A stretch of 64,000 bases of DNA, from contig CAVSGF010000002.1 of the NCBI GenBank assembly GCA_963727415.1, forward strand, positions 1,674,001 to 1,738,000, in the 5' to 3' direction. The notes beneath the pieces are model-generated. The model saw only the letters and a program-made list of their open reading frames with translations. It was not told where the DNA came from and did not search any database. Of this stretch, positions 34,452 through 43,030 are shown one piece after another. Positions within the stretch are counted from its first letter, which is position 1; each line of letters begins with the position of its first letter. Made by a program: the position numbers and the translations under genes. This DNA comes from DASQPR01 sp963727415. GTDB taxonomy: Bacteria > Actinomycetota > Actinomycetes > Mycobacteriales > Micromonosporaceae.

Positions 34452-35419
34452 GCGACGTTGCCTTCTCCGCGCCCGGCTGGGCCTGGATCGCGGTCACCTT
34501 GGTCATCGCCGCCATGCTGGTGGTCGACTTGCTCCTGCATCGCGATAGCCACGTCATCGGCTTCAAAGAGGCGGCCGTGTGGTCAACGGTCTGGATTGCC
34601 GCCGGGCTCGCATTCGGTGCCGTGTTATGGGTCTGGCAGGGCGGCGGCGCTTCCGAGACCTACTACGCGGGATACCTCATCGAAAAGGCCTTGTCGATCG
34701 ACAACGTGTTCATCTTCGCCATGGTGTTCAGCGCGTTCGCCGTGCCGGCCGCTTTCCAGCACAAGGTGTTGTTCTGGGGTGTAATCGGCGCCCTGGCTTT
34801 CCGGCTGGCGCTCATATTCATTGGCGTTGGCCTGCTCGATGCGTTCTTCTGGATCGCGTACGTGTTCGGCGCGTTTCTCGTCTACACCGGCTACAAGATG
34901 GCGTTCAAGCATGACGAGGAGATCCACCCAGAGCGCAGCCTGTTCGTGCGGCTCGTCCGCCGGGTGGTGCCGACCGACTCGCGCTATCACGGCGACCGGT
35001 TCTTCACTCGGGCCGACGGCAAGCGTGTGGCCACGCTGCTCTTCGTGGCACTTATCGCGGTTGAGGCCACCGACCTCGTCTTCGCGATCGACTCGGTCGC
35101 GACGATCCTTGCCATCACGACGAACACCTTCATCGTCTGGACCGCCAACGCGTTCGCCGTGCTCGGCCTGCGCAGCCTGTATTTCCTGCTTGCGGGACTG
35201 ATGCGGCGTTTCGTCTACCTGCACTACGGCCTTGCGCTGTTGCTCGGATTCGCCGGCGTGAAGCTGATCCTGTCCGAGACCCCGGTGGGCAAGCTGCCCA
35301 TCCCGATCACCCTCGGCGTGATCATCGTGACCGTCGCGGTCTCCATCGTCGCCAGCCTCGTCCGCACGCGCGGGCGGTCCGGCTCCAGACTCCCCGGGGA
35401 GGCCGGCCGACTGCAGTGA
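34448..35419 (+). CDS. TerC-family integral membrane protein
   Basis: The 323-residue protein has about nine membrane helices and the two TerC signatures: EKALSIDNVFIF in the first half and EATDLVFAIDSVATILAIT in the second, both carrying buried acidic residues. TerC/Alx proteins are linked to tellurite resistance, metal (Mn) homeostasis and protein secretion. The GTG start overlaps the TGA of the B12 regulator, so they are translationally coupled. That makes TerC the prime candidate output of the light-sensing regulator. Confidence 0.92.
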   Translation: MSDVAFSAPGWAWIAVTLVIAAMLVVDLLLHRDSHVIGFKEAAVWSTVWIAAGLAFGAVLWVWQGGGASETYYAGYLIEKALSIDNVFIFAMVFSAFAVPAAFQHKVLFWGVIGALAFRLALIFIGVGLLDAFFWIAYVFGAFLVYTGYKMAFKHDEEIHPERSLFVRLVRRVVPTDSRYHGDRFFTRADGKRVATLLFVALIAVEATDLVFAIDSVATILAITTNTFIVWTANAFAVLGLRSLYFLLAGLMRRFVYLHYGLALLLGFAGVKLILSETPVGKLPIPITLGVIIVTVAVSIVASLVRTRGRSGSRLPGEAGRLQ

Positions 35420-35846
35420 CCAGGCGAAGTGAAAGATAGGTCAAGCCGACCGTGGCCAGAGGCGAACTGACGAACTGTGTGCCCGCGGGTGGACCGGCCA
35501 TGAGCCGCGCCGCGCCGGTGTGAACCCCCATGCCCGTTGCGGTTAACGCCCGGATCGGCTGGCCTAGCGTCGCCGCCGGCGATGTGGCTTGCGCGGGTTC
35601 GGGCTGCCTTGCGTGTGCTGGCGCGATCGGATGCCGGTCCGGGGCGAGCGCTGCGGTCTCCGGCAGGCGTCCGTGTGTTCGCGATGGCCGACGCTCGGTC
35701 GCGAGTGGCCACCAGCTGCCGTCTTGCCGGCCAGTCCTATTCACTAGAGCCCTCCAGAACGACGTTGTCGTGTCAAATGACGCTGCTCGCAAGATCGAGT
35801 CGCTGGGCGGACCCGGGTCGAAGGCCCGCGAACTGAGGCGTCCGCC
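35420..35846. other. Spacer without a supported gene
   Basis: About 430 bases after the TerC gene. Frames on both strands are open because of the high GC content, but none has recognisable motifs or a ribosome-binding site. Confidence 0.4.
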
Positions 35847-36010
35847 GTGGTACCCGCCGACACGTACAAAGCCGATGTCGTGTTGGCTGGCACCCCCAAT
35901 GTCGTGATCGGCCCGGCAACCCGTGACCTGACGGCGGGAACCTCGACGATCGTGTACGCGATCGGCTCAGCTGGCGACAAGTCGCTGGGCGGCACGCAGG
36001 CGTCGACGCA
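35847..36010 (+). pseudogene. DUF4397-domain C-terminal remnant
   Basis: The frame reads VVPADTYKADVVLAGTPNVV, then IGPATRDLTAGTSTIVYAIG and SAGDKSL, which match the repeated strand pattern of DUF4397 domains from secreted actinobacterial proteins. There the sequence usually continues into LALVTQTI. Here it instead runs into GGTQASTHPERR, and no signal peptide or start is visible. It is a fragment of a secreted protein gene. Confidence 0.55.
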
Positions 36011-36260
36011 TCCGGAAAGGCGCAACCCGCCAAGCCGCCTGTCGCCCCGGTTGACGTACGCATCCCGAGCGTCAACGGTGACCACGCCCCTGTTCTCGCC
36101 ACACATCGCCACGCCGACGCGGCGTTCGAGAGAGAGTTCTGATGCCGGCGGCGTTTGTTGCGTTGGCGGGTCAGCCAAACGTTAGGTTGGTGGCAGGGCC
36201 CGGGGCGAATGCGCAGCGCAGTAGGCATGCCGTCACCCTTGTGTCCGTGCAGGAGCGGAG
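36011..36260. other. Spacer upstream of SOUL gene
   Basis: No gene is supported here. The last 20 bases include AGGAGCGGAG, the ribosome-binding site of the SOUL gene. Confidence 0.4.
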
Positions 36261-36824
36261 ATGACCGAGCAGCAGCCGTACGAGGTGGTGGATCGCCGTC
36301 CTGGGTTCGAGGTGCGACGGTACCCGGCACACCTGGTGGCCGAGATCGAGGTGGACGGCACGTTCGAAAAGGCGGCCAACCGCGCGTTCCGCCCACTGGC
36401 GGGCTTCATCAACGGCGGCAACCGCGAGCGCCGGCGGATCGCGATGACCGCGCCGGTCACCCAGGAGGTGGCGGGCTCGCAGAAGACTGACGTGACGGCC
36501 TCGGTCGTACAACTGGAGGGCGACCGACCCGGCAGCTATCTGGTTCGGTTCGTGATGCCGGCCGACCTCACCGCCCAGTCGCTGCCAGCGCCGACGGACA
36601 CTCGGATACATACGCGGCAGGTCCCGGAAGAGTTGGCGGCGGCGGTGCGGTTTTCCGGGCGCTGGACACGCACGGCATTCGCCGAACGGGGAGCGGCGTT
36701 GAACAAGGCCGTCATCGGCGCGGGGCTGCGACCGGCCGGCCCCATCCGGTACGCGCGTTTCAACCCGCCGTGGACGCCATGGTTCCTGCGGCGAAACGAG
36801 GTCGTGCTGCCCGTCGAGGAATAA
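36261..36824 (+). CDS. SOUL-family heme-binding protein
   Basis: The 187-residue protein has the SOUL/HBP pattern: YEVVDRRPGFEVRRYPAHLVAE, FRPLAGFINGGNRERRRIAMTAPV, VRFVMPADLTAQSLPAP and a final YARFNPPWTPWFLRRNEV. The family binds or chaperones heme and porphyrins. AGGAGCGGAG precedes the ATG. It stands alone among gene remnants, but its proximity to a B12/retinal sensing module is notable because all bind tetrapyrrole-type or light-absorbing cofactors. Confidence 0.9.
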   Translation: MTEQQPYEVVDRRPGFEVRRYPAHLVAEIEVDGTFEKAANRAFRPLAGFINGGNRERRRIAMTAPVTQEVAGSQKTDVTASVVQLEGDRPGSYLVRFVMPADLTAQSLPAPTDTRIHTRQVPEELAAAVRFSGRWTRTAFAERGAALNKAVIGAGLRPAGPIRYARFNPPWTPWFLRRNEVVLPVEE

Positions 36825-36844
36825 ACAGCTGGGAAAGCGGCGTG

Positions 36845-37210
36845 GCTCGGCGACGCGATCAGCCCGTCGGCGATGGCGCGGTTGTAGACCGCGCGGGCGG
36901 CGGCGATCAGCAGCTCACCGGCGCGCCGGCCGCCGCGTCTGGTGCGGCTGGTGCGGCTGGTGCGGCGGGTCCGGGCGCGGGCGGTGATCTCGCGCTGGTG
37001 GGCCTCGATGTCGGTGGCGGCGATGTCGTCAAAGCGCCGGTCGCCCCAGGCGACGGCCATGCGCGCCCAGTAGCTGCCGTCGGTGCGGCGGGTGCCCGGG
37101 CTGGCCTGGCCGCGACGCGGGGCAGATATTCGGCGAAGGTCGGCGTGTACGAGCGCTGATCGACGGTGGTCTGCAGGTCGGCCAGCGAGATGCCGAGGAG
37201 GGCGAGCATC
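36845..37210 (-). pseudogene. Tyrosine integrase N-terminal remnant
   Basis: Two minus-strand frames together give the SAM-like core-binding domain of a phage-type integrase: TVDQRSYTPTFAEYLPRVA in one, then GSYWARMAVAWGDRRFDDI, ATDIEAHQREITARA and AARAVYNRAIADGLIA in another. The catalytic domain with R-H-R-Y is absent. The break lies near 37100. It marks a dead mobile element beside OsmC and the arsenic relic. Confidence 0.65.
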
Positions 37211-37704
37211 TGCCATGCGGTGGCGATGCGGTCCCAGCGAAGATCTGCTGTTCGGTGGGGGTGACGGTGCGTCGGTCGACGACGACGTCCTCGTTGACCC
37301 AGGTCATGACCGGTTCGACCAGACCCCGGGTGAGGCAGTCCGGTTGAGTAGCACGACCGCCCAGCGGGACCAGTCCACGGCCGTCATGGGGTCACCGTCT
37401 GCGGCCGGAATGACCACCAGCCAGCGCCGGCGGACGCGCAGTTCGTCTTCCCCGGCGTGTCCGAGGCCCTGTGGTATGCGATCCGGCCCCGCCCCGGCGA
37501 CCCGCTGCCGGGCGGCACCTGAGCGGCACCCCGGTCGGCCGCGCGGGTGCCGGGCCTTTGGCCCCTGAGCGTGGTGGCTTCCGGTCCTGCCGTGCCTGAA
37601 AGCAGAGCACGCAGACTGCACAGTGCGGGAGCGCACCCGGATGAGCCGACGAGAGGCCGGTCCGGCTGAGGAACGTACGGGCCCGGCAGGCGAGGAGGGC
37701 ACTG
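37211..37704. other. Spacer, possible remains of mobile DNA
   Basis: A minus-strand stretch near 37310-37470 reads DELRVRRRWLVVIPAADGDP and could be part of the same dead element, but I cannot identify it. The right end carries GAGGAGG, the ribosome-binding site of the OsmC gene. Confidence 0.3.
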
Positions 37705-38256
37705 GTGAGCGATCCGGAAGCCGGCCGCGGGTACGGGGAGGCCGTGGCAGCCCCGGCCGCGGGCGGGGCAGAGGGACCCTCGGTGCGGGCGCGGCCGCCT
37801 GACACCTACCGGGTGCGGGCCCGGGTGGGCGCATCCGGCGCGGCGCACGCCGACGCCGGAACTGAGACGATCACGTTCGACGCGAGCTGGGGGAACGCGC
37901 CGTCCGGGCTGCCCGGCCCGGCGGAGCTACTGGCGGCCGCGTTTGCTGCCTGCCTGCTGAAGAACCTCGCCCGGGCCGGGCAGTTCCTGTCGTTCTCCTA
38001 CGAGCGGGCCGAGGTCGACGTGGTCGCCCGCCGCCAGGACACCCCGCCGAAGTTCACCGAGATCACCTACAAGCTGCGGCTGGCCACCGGGGAGCCGCAG
38101 CGGCGCATCGACCTGCTGCACCGCAACCTGCGCCGTTACGGGACCGTGTACAACACCCTGGCCGCCGCCTGCGACGTCCACGGCCGGGTCATAGCCAGCC
38201 CGCTTCCCGAGCCTTCCCCGGCACGCCCCGACGGAGAGGATCACGGGCCGGGCTGA
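37705..38256 (+). CDS. OsmC-family protein
   Basis: The 183-residue protein has an extended polar N terminus. The OsmC fold follows: PGPAELLAAAFAACLLKNLA (first redox Cys) and VYNTLAAACDVHGRV (second Cys). Many members reduce organic hydroperoxides with this Cys pair. GAGGAGG lies eight bases before the GTG at 37705. The stop is followed closely by a broken arsenic-resistance region. Confidence 0.84.
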   Translation: MSDPEAGRGYGEAVAAPAAGGAEGPSVRARPPDTYRVRARVGASGAAHADAGTETITFDASWGNAPSGLPGPAELLAAAFAACLLKNLARAGQFLSFSYERAEVDVVARRQDTPPKFTEITYKLRLATGEPQRRIDLLHRNLRRYGTVYNTLAAACDVHGRVIASPLPEPSPARPDGEDHGPG

Positions 38257-38339
38257 TGCGCCCCCGCCCAGCCCCGGCACGTGACCGGGCGGCAGGGCAT
38301 TGCCGAGCCGCGTCCTGGGGTCTGCCGTTCCTGGAACCC

Positions 38340-38569
38340 GAAGATGTTCCCGCCTGCATCGTCTCTCCTATCACCTCCGAGTGCTGCGCGAGGCGGGGCT
38401 GGTCACGGCGACCCGACGGGGCCGGTGGGTCGACTAGCGCCTCGACGGTGACGGGGTTGCCGCCCTGTGGGCGCAGGTATCCGCGGCAGGGGTGCCTCCA
38501 CCGGGCGAGCATGTCACCACGGTGCGCTGCGGGCCGGACTGCGACGACACAGCGGAGGTGCCGCGATGA
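38340..38569 (+). pseudogene. ArsR-family regulator remnant
   Basis: The frame reads SYHLRVLREAGLVTATRRGR, WVD, TAG (38435-38437), then RLDGDGVAALWAQVSAAGV, which is the recognition helix and wing of ArsR/SmtB repressors with Tyr changed to a stop. The N-terminal half is missing. It ends with TGA overlapping the ATG of the ACR3 remnant, so the original arsR-acr3 coupling is preserved. Confidence 0.75.
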
Positions 38570-38828
38570 CCAGCGCCGGTACACGCCAGGCCGGGGGCGT
38601 CCCCCATCCACAGCCAGTGATGGCCCGGCTGTCTGGGGCTGCTGCTGATGATGTACCCCGTGCTGGCCAAGGTCCGCTACACCGAGATCGGCCGGATCAC
38701 CGCCGACCGGCGGATGATGACCGTCTCGCTGCTGCTCAACTGGATCATCGATCCGGCGGTGATGTTCGTCCTGGCCTGGCTGTTCCTGCCGAACCAGCCG
38801 GCCAACCGGACCGGGGTCGTCCTAGTAG
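38566..38828 (+). pseudogene. Arsenite efflux pump ACR3 remnant
   Basis: After a short start (MTSAGTRQAGGVPHPQP) the ACR3 sequence resumes in another frame: LLLMMYPVLAKVRYTEIGRI, MTVSLLLNWIIDPAVMFVLA and LPNQPANRTGVVLVG. It then stops abruptly at 38826. The first ~60 codons of the membrane domain and the whole C-terminal two thirds, including the Cys of the transport site, are deleted. It is no longer functional. Confidence 0.8.
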
Positions 38829-39653
38829 GTGCTGACCCGCCAGCAGCTCTCCGCGCGGGTGGAGAAGATCACGGGATCTGCCACGTACGGACAGTACGTA
38901 CGGCACAGTTGGGACAGGGCTCGTACCTGAAGGCCGCGTCGTTCCGTGGCTTGATCTGTTTCGGCCCGGGCGAGGGCGGCAACGTGACGTTCACCAATCC
39001 ACGGTCCTGGGTGCGGGCGGAGGCTCCGCGCCGGTCGATCCGGACGATGCGCTCCGCGAGGTGACCCGCCGGTTCCTGGCGTCGTACGCGCCGGCGACGG
39101 CCGAGGACCTGACCCGGTGGCGGCTCGGGCCGCCACGTCCCACCATCGGTGCCCGGATGATCGCCCGGCTCGGTGACGAGGCGGTGGAGGTCGAGGTCGA
39201 CGGCCGCCGCGCCTGGGTGCTGGCCGATGCCCTGCCGGCGATATCCGCAGCCCGCGCTGATGAGCGGGTCGTGCTGCTGCCCGGCTTCGATCCGTGGGTG
39301 ATCGGGGCGGCCCGGCACGCACCGTCGCTCGATGCGGCGCATCAGGCCCGGGTGTTCCGCCCGCAGGGCTGGATCTCGCCGGTGATACTCGTCGGTGGCC
39401 GGATCGTCGGTGGCCGGATCGAGGGCGTGTGGCGGCACATGATCGATCGAGGTGGGGCTCTCACGGTTGAACTCGAACCGTCCGCCCGCTCGCGGACGGC
39501 GTGCGTGACAAGATCACCACGGAAGCGGCGCGGCTGGCCGAGTTCCTGGGCGTGGAGCGCAAGCCGATCGTGGTCTCCGCAACGGCGTTATCGAAGGCGT
39601 CGCCGATTGACCCGGTGGAGGCGTCGACGCCGGCATCGAGGAGCCCGGCGTAA
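38829..39653 (+). pseudogene. Winged-helix DNA-binding (AlkZ/YcaQ-like) gene, multiply frameshifted
   Basis: Pieces in three frames line up as one HTH_42/AlkZ-type protein. They are VLTRQQLSARVEKITG; then YLKAASFRGLICFGPGEGG; then EVTRRFLASYAPATAEDLTR.., LLPGFDPWVIGAARHAP and VGGRIEGVWRH; and finally EAARLAEFLGVERKPIVVS to a TAA at 39651. Frame changes fall near 38925, 39010 and 39485, and the first ~100 residues are absent. YcaQ-type proteins are DNA crosslink glycosylases. Confidence 0.7.
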
Positions 39654-39668
39654 GACGATCGAGATGCA

Positions 39669-41222
39669 TCAGGCCGGCAGCCGCAATGCGAGGAAGAAGT
39701 CGACTCGGTCCTCGAAGCGGCTCAAGTCCCGGCCAGTGAGCTGTTCGACGCGCTCCAGCCGATATCGAAGCGTGTTGACGTGGACGTGCATCTCGGCGGC
39801 GCACCGCTGCCACGACCCGGAACTCCGCAGGAACGCGTCAAGTGTGCGTACCAGATTCGCGTGGTGAGCTCGGTCGTACTCGATCAGTGGGCCAAGTAGC
39901 AGGCCGCGAAACGATTGCCGAGAGTCGGCTCCGACGCTGGCCAGCAGCAAGACATGCGAAGCCACATCCACACTTGACACGACCGAGACCGGCTCGGCGA
40001 GACGGCTCGCCGCGTGATGGGTATGGCGTGCCTGCTCTGCGGCGCCGGGCAATGCACGGGCACCATTCGCGATGCCGCTGACCCCGATCGCGAGCCGCTG
40101 GCCGTGCAGGCCGGGAGCCACGGAGCCGGCCGCGGTGCGGAGGGCTTCGATCGTCTCAGTGGCAGCTTCCGGCTTCGTCGTGAGCACTGCCATCGCTCCA
40201 TCCGGGATCCGACCGGCCACAGTGCGAGCGGATAGCGGACGGACCAGGTCGTCGAGAAGGTACGTCGCCAGCTTCGTGGCCGAAGCGGGATCGCCGTCAA
40301 CGACGCTGGCCATTGCCACGAGATGCGTAGCGTCCGGGGAGAGCCGGCAGGCGCGAAGCGCCGCGCGCAGATCGGACTGCTCGCTCGGGCCGGTGAGCAC
40401 GCGCATAAGTTCGTCGGCGGCTCGACGCTCCGCTCGGCGCACTTGGTCAAGCCGTGTCCGTTCCAGAGTTACGAGGCTGAGTAGCTCATCCGCAGCCTCG
40501 GCACGCGGCGGCTCCGACGCGATTTGCCCTTCGCACACCAGGCACCACGCGGTAAGACGGTGTTCCGGGCGGCCCACTACCGGCAGCAGAAGAACTTCGC
40601 GTCCGTCAACCTCGGCGAGGCTCGGCAGGCGGTCGGCCTGGAGGAACACACTGATCAAGTGCTCTATGGCGATGTCTGACGGGGACCCGGTCCTGGCAAG
40701 CACTCTTCCCGTGGTCGAGCAGACCCAGCACGAAACCCCCAGTTCGTTGGCGATCGGGGGGAGCAGATCGGCCAGTCGCACGCCGCGCGCCATCGCCGAG
40801 ACCAGCCCTCGCTGACGACCGAGCAATGCAGCCAGCCCACTGGCCCGCTGCGACATGATCGACTGGCTCACTTGATCCGTGATGGCCTGGAAGGACACTT
40901 CGACTGGAACTCGCAGCAGCGGTAGTCGGTGGCGGCGGCAGGCATCGACGAGGTCGGATGGGACCTGACCGAGCGCAGCCTCACCAGCGCAGACAGCGGC
41001 AACTCCGATTTTGGCGAGGTTCGACGCGAATAATTCTGAATCGCCAGGGTCGCGCCGCCAGACGAGCCCGGTGAGGATCAACTCGCTGCCGGATAGGTAG
41101 CGGCTGGGGTCGAGTAGATCCGTCGTGTATACCCGCTGGACGGTCCGATCGAGGTCTTCGTCGGTGCCGTAGAGCACGGCGAGCCGTAACTCAGGCAGGT
41201 CAAGCACCTCACGTAGTCGCAT
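39669..41222 (-). CDS. pucR: PucR-family regulator of purine catabolism
   Basis: The 517-residue protein has the PucR N-terminal domain (LREVLDLPELRLAVLYGTDEDLDRTVQRVYTTDL, residues ~2-36, and LILTGLVWRRDPGDSELF). A GGDEF-like central part follows, then the C-terminal HTH_30 helix-turn-helix (RCAAEMHVHVNTLRYRLERVEQLTG). Members respond to purine breakdown products and switch on uricase-pathway genes. It is transcribed away from the OHCU decarboxylase gene, and the ~100-base spacer holds a perfect inverted repeat, so it probably controls the whole cluster. Confidence 0.9.
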   Translation of the reverse strand: MRLREVLDLPELRLAVLYGTDEDLDRTVQRVYTTDLLDPSRYLSGSELILTGLVWRRDPGDSELFASNLAKIGVAAVCAGEAALGQVPSDLVDACRRHRLPLLRVPVEVSFQAITDQVSQSIMSQRASGLAALLGRQRGLVSAMARGVRLADLLPPIANELGVSCWVCSTTGRVLARTGSPSDIAIEHLISVFLQADRLPSLAEVDGREVLLLPVVGRPEHRLTAWCLVCEGQIASEPPRAEAADELLSLVTLERTRLDQVRRAERRAADELMRVLTGPSEQSDLRAALRACRLSPDATHLVAMASVVDGDPASATKLATYLLDDLVRPLSARTVAGRIPDGAMAVLTTKPEAATETIEALRTAAGSVAPGLHGQRLAIGVSGIANGARALPGAAEQARHTHHAASRLAEPVSVVSSVDVASHVLLLASVGADSRQSFRGLLLGPLIEYDRAHHANLVRTLDAFLRSSGSWQRCAAEMHVHVNTLRYRLERVEQLTGRDLSRFEDRVDFFLALRLPA

Positions 41223-41271
41223 CTCGCCGCCTCTTGGAGGAACCTACAAAGACCATACGCCTGACTTGTTC

Positions 41272-41290
41272 TGGTTTGGATCGCAAACCA
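41272..41290. promoter_or_regulatory. Perfect 7-bp inverted repeat, probable PucR operator
   Basis: TGGTTTG-GATCG-CAAACCA is a perfect inverted repeat in the pucR/uraD spacer. Its TTGGTT-like half resembles the TTGGTTAA core reported for the Bacillus PucR box. It lies about 37 bases upstream of the first catabolic gene. Regulator assignment is inference. Confidence 0.6.
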
Positions 41291-41326
41291 ATATGCCGCG
41301 CACCCGTGGGCTGTTCTACTCAAAAC

Positions 41327-41851
41327 ATGAGCGTTTCGGCGCTGTCCCGGTTCAACAGCCTCCCTGCGGGAATCGCCGAGGAGGAATTGTTGGCCTGCTG
41401 CGCGTCGCCCGTGTGGGCGCGCGCCGTGGCTGGAGGACGGCCGTACCCGGACGTGGCCGCCGTGACCGGGGCGGCCAGTACGGCGCTGGCGCGGCTGTCG
41501 TGGCCGCAGCTGTCGCTCGTGTTGGCGGCACATCCGAGAATCGGCGCACGACCGGCGGGTCAGCGCCGAGAAGCTGCCTGGTCGCGGCGGGAGCAGGCGG
41601 GAGTTGACCGTGACGACGATCGGATGCGCTCCGCGCTCGCCCAGGTGAACAAGGCCTACGAAGAGCGGTTCGGGCACGTCCTGCTGATCTTCGCAAGCGG
41701 CAAGAGCGGGGACGAGATGCTCGACATCGCCCGGGCGCGGCTCGGCAACGACGAGGCCGTCGAGCACCAGATCGTTCGCGAAGAACTCGCGAAGATTGCC
41801 ACGCGGCGCCTGCGGCTGCTGCTGGAAGCCGATGAGGCGGTCGCGCGATGA
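41327..41851 (+). CDS. uraD: OHCU decarboxylase
   Basis: The enzyme decarboxylates 2-oxo-4-hydroxy-4-carboxy-5-ureidoimidazoline to (S)-allantoin, fixing stereochemistry. Motifs are AAHPRIGARP with the catalytic His, SRREQAGV, and YEERFGHVLLIFASGKSGDEML near the C terminus. The ATG at 41327 lacks a ribosome-binding site, so the message may be leaderless; the frame upstream is not coding. Length is 174. Its stop overlaps the ATG of the hydrolase gene. Confidence 0.88.
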   Translation: MSVSALSRFNSLPAGIAEEELLACCASPVWARAVAGGRPYPDVAAVTGAASTALARLSWPQLSLVLAAHPRIGARPAGQRREAAWSRREQAGVDRDDDRMRSALAQVNKAYEERFGHVLLIFASGKSGDEMLDIARARLGNDEAVEHQIVREELAKIATRRLRLLLEADEAVAR

Positions 41852-42159
41852 GCCTTTCGACGCACGTGCTGGACACCGCGCGCGGCGAGCCCGCGGTGGG
41901 CGTGCCGGTCAGCCTGCAGCGCCTTGCCGGCGATCGCTGGGTGCCGGTAGCCGACGGAACCACGGACGACGACGGGCGCCTACGCGACTGGGTGCCGATG
42001 TCGGACTGGCGCGCAGGCCGGTACCGGATGGTGTTTGAGACGGGTGGGGCGTTCTTCCCCGAGGTTGTGGTCGATTTCGAGGTGCTCGAGCCGAACCGCC
42101 ACTATCACGTGCCGCTGCTGCTCAGCCCGTTCGGCTACACCACATACCGGGGCACGTGA
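41848..42159 (+). CDS. uraH: 5-Hydroxyisourate hydrolase
   Basis: This 103-residue transthyretin-related enzyme opens the 5-hydroxyisourate ring made by uricase. STHVLDTARGEPA has the N-terminal catalytic His. The C terminus is YHVPLLLSPFGYTTYRGT, with YRGT in place of the canonical YRGS. The start overlaps the uraD stop (ATGA) and uricase follows after 11 bases. Size and motifs are standard. Confidence 0.92.
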   Translation: MSLSTHVLDTARGEPAVGVPVSLQRLAGDRWVPVADGTTDDDGRLRDWVPMSDWRAGRYRMVFETGGAFFPEVVVDFEVLEPNRHYHVPLLLSPFGYTTYRGT

Positions 42160-42170
42160 GGTGAGCTGAG

Positions 42171-43028
42171 ATGGGTGTGGTGCTCGGCGCCAACGAATAC
42201 GGCAAGGCGGGGACCCGTCTCGTTTGGGTGCACCGTGACGGTGGTCGGCATGCGCTGCGGGATCTCAATGTGAGCGTGGCGTTGCGCGGCGACCTCGACG
42301 CCGCGTACCTGGCCGGAGACAACGCCACCGTATTGCCCACCGACTCCATGAAGAACACCGTGTTCGCATTCGCCAAGCGTCACGGCGTCGCACACATCGA
42401 GGAGTTCGGGCTGCGCCTCGCGCGACACTTCGTCGACTCGCTGCCGAGCATCGACGCGGCCCGAGTCAGCATCGAAGAGTACGGGTGGACCCGACTCGGT
42501 CCGCACTCGTTCGCGCGCGAAGGCGGCGAGATTCGCACGGCCGTTACGACCTACGACGGGCGGAACTCCTGGGTCGTGGGCGGCCTGAAGAATCTGGTGC
42601 TGCTCAACTCCACCGATTCCGAGTTCCGCGGCTATGTCAAGGATGAGTACACGACGCTGCCTGAGACGCGGGACCGGATCTTGGCCACCGCCGTCTCGGC
42701 CACCTGGCGGTTCGGGGAATCGCCCGATGACTGGTCGGATTCGCACGCCGGAATGCGTGCCGCACTCATCGAAGCATTCGTCGACACGTACAGCGCATCT
42801 TTGCAGCAGACCCTGTATCAGATGGGGCTCCGGGTGCTGGAAAAGCGACCAGAGGTCGTTGAAGTACGGCTTATCCTGCCGAACAAGCATCACCTGCTTG
42901 TCGATTTGACGCCATTCGGTCTGGACAACCCGAACGAGGTCTTCGTGGCTGCGGATCGGCCGTACGGGGTGATCGAAGGCACGGCACTCCGCGACGACGC
43001 GCCCGCGCCGGGGCTGGCCTGGTGGTGA
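42171..43028 (+). CDS. Urate oxidase (uricase)
   Basis: The 285-residue cofactor-free enzyme oxidises urate to 5-hydroxyisourate and H2O2. It shows the tandem T-fold pattern with YGKAGTRLV (catalytic Lys), LPTDSMKNTVF (catalytic Thr) and the signature NSWVVGGLKNLVLLNSTDSE. VDLTPFGLDNPNEVFVAADRPYG ends the second T-fold. A GGTGAG site precedes the ATG. Its stop overlaps the next gene. No catalase gene to remove the peroxide is seen nearby. Confidence 0.93.
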   Translation: MGVVLGANEYGKAGTRLVWVHRDGGRHALRDLNVSVALRGDLDAAYLAGDNATVLPTDSMKNTVFAFAKRHGVAHIEEFGLRLARHFVDSLPSIDAARVSIEEYGWTRLGPHSFAREGGEIRTAVTTYDGRNSWVVGGLKNLVLLNSTDSEFRGYVKDEYTTLPETRDRILATAVSATWRFGESPDDWSDSHAGMRAALIEAFVDTYSASLQQTLYQMGLRVLEKRPEVVEVRLILPNKHHLLVDLTPFGLDNPNEVFVAADRPYGVIEGTALRDDAPAPGLAWW

Positions 43029-43030
43029 GC

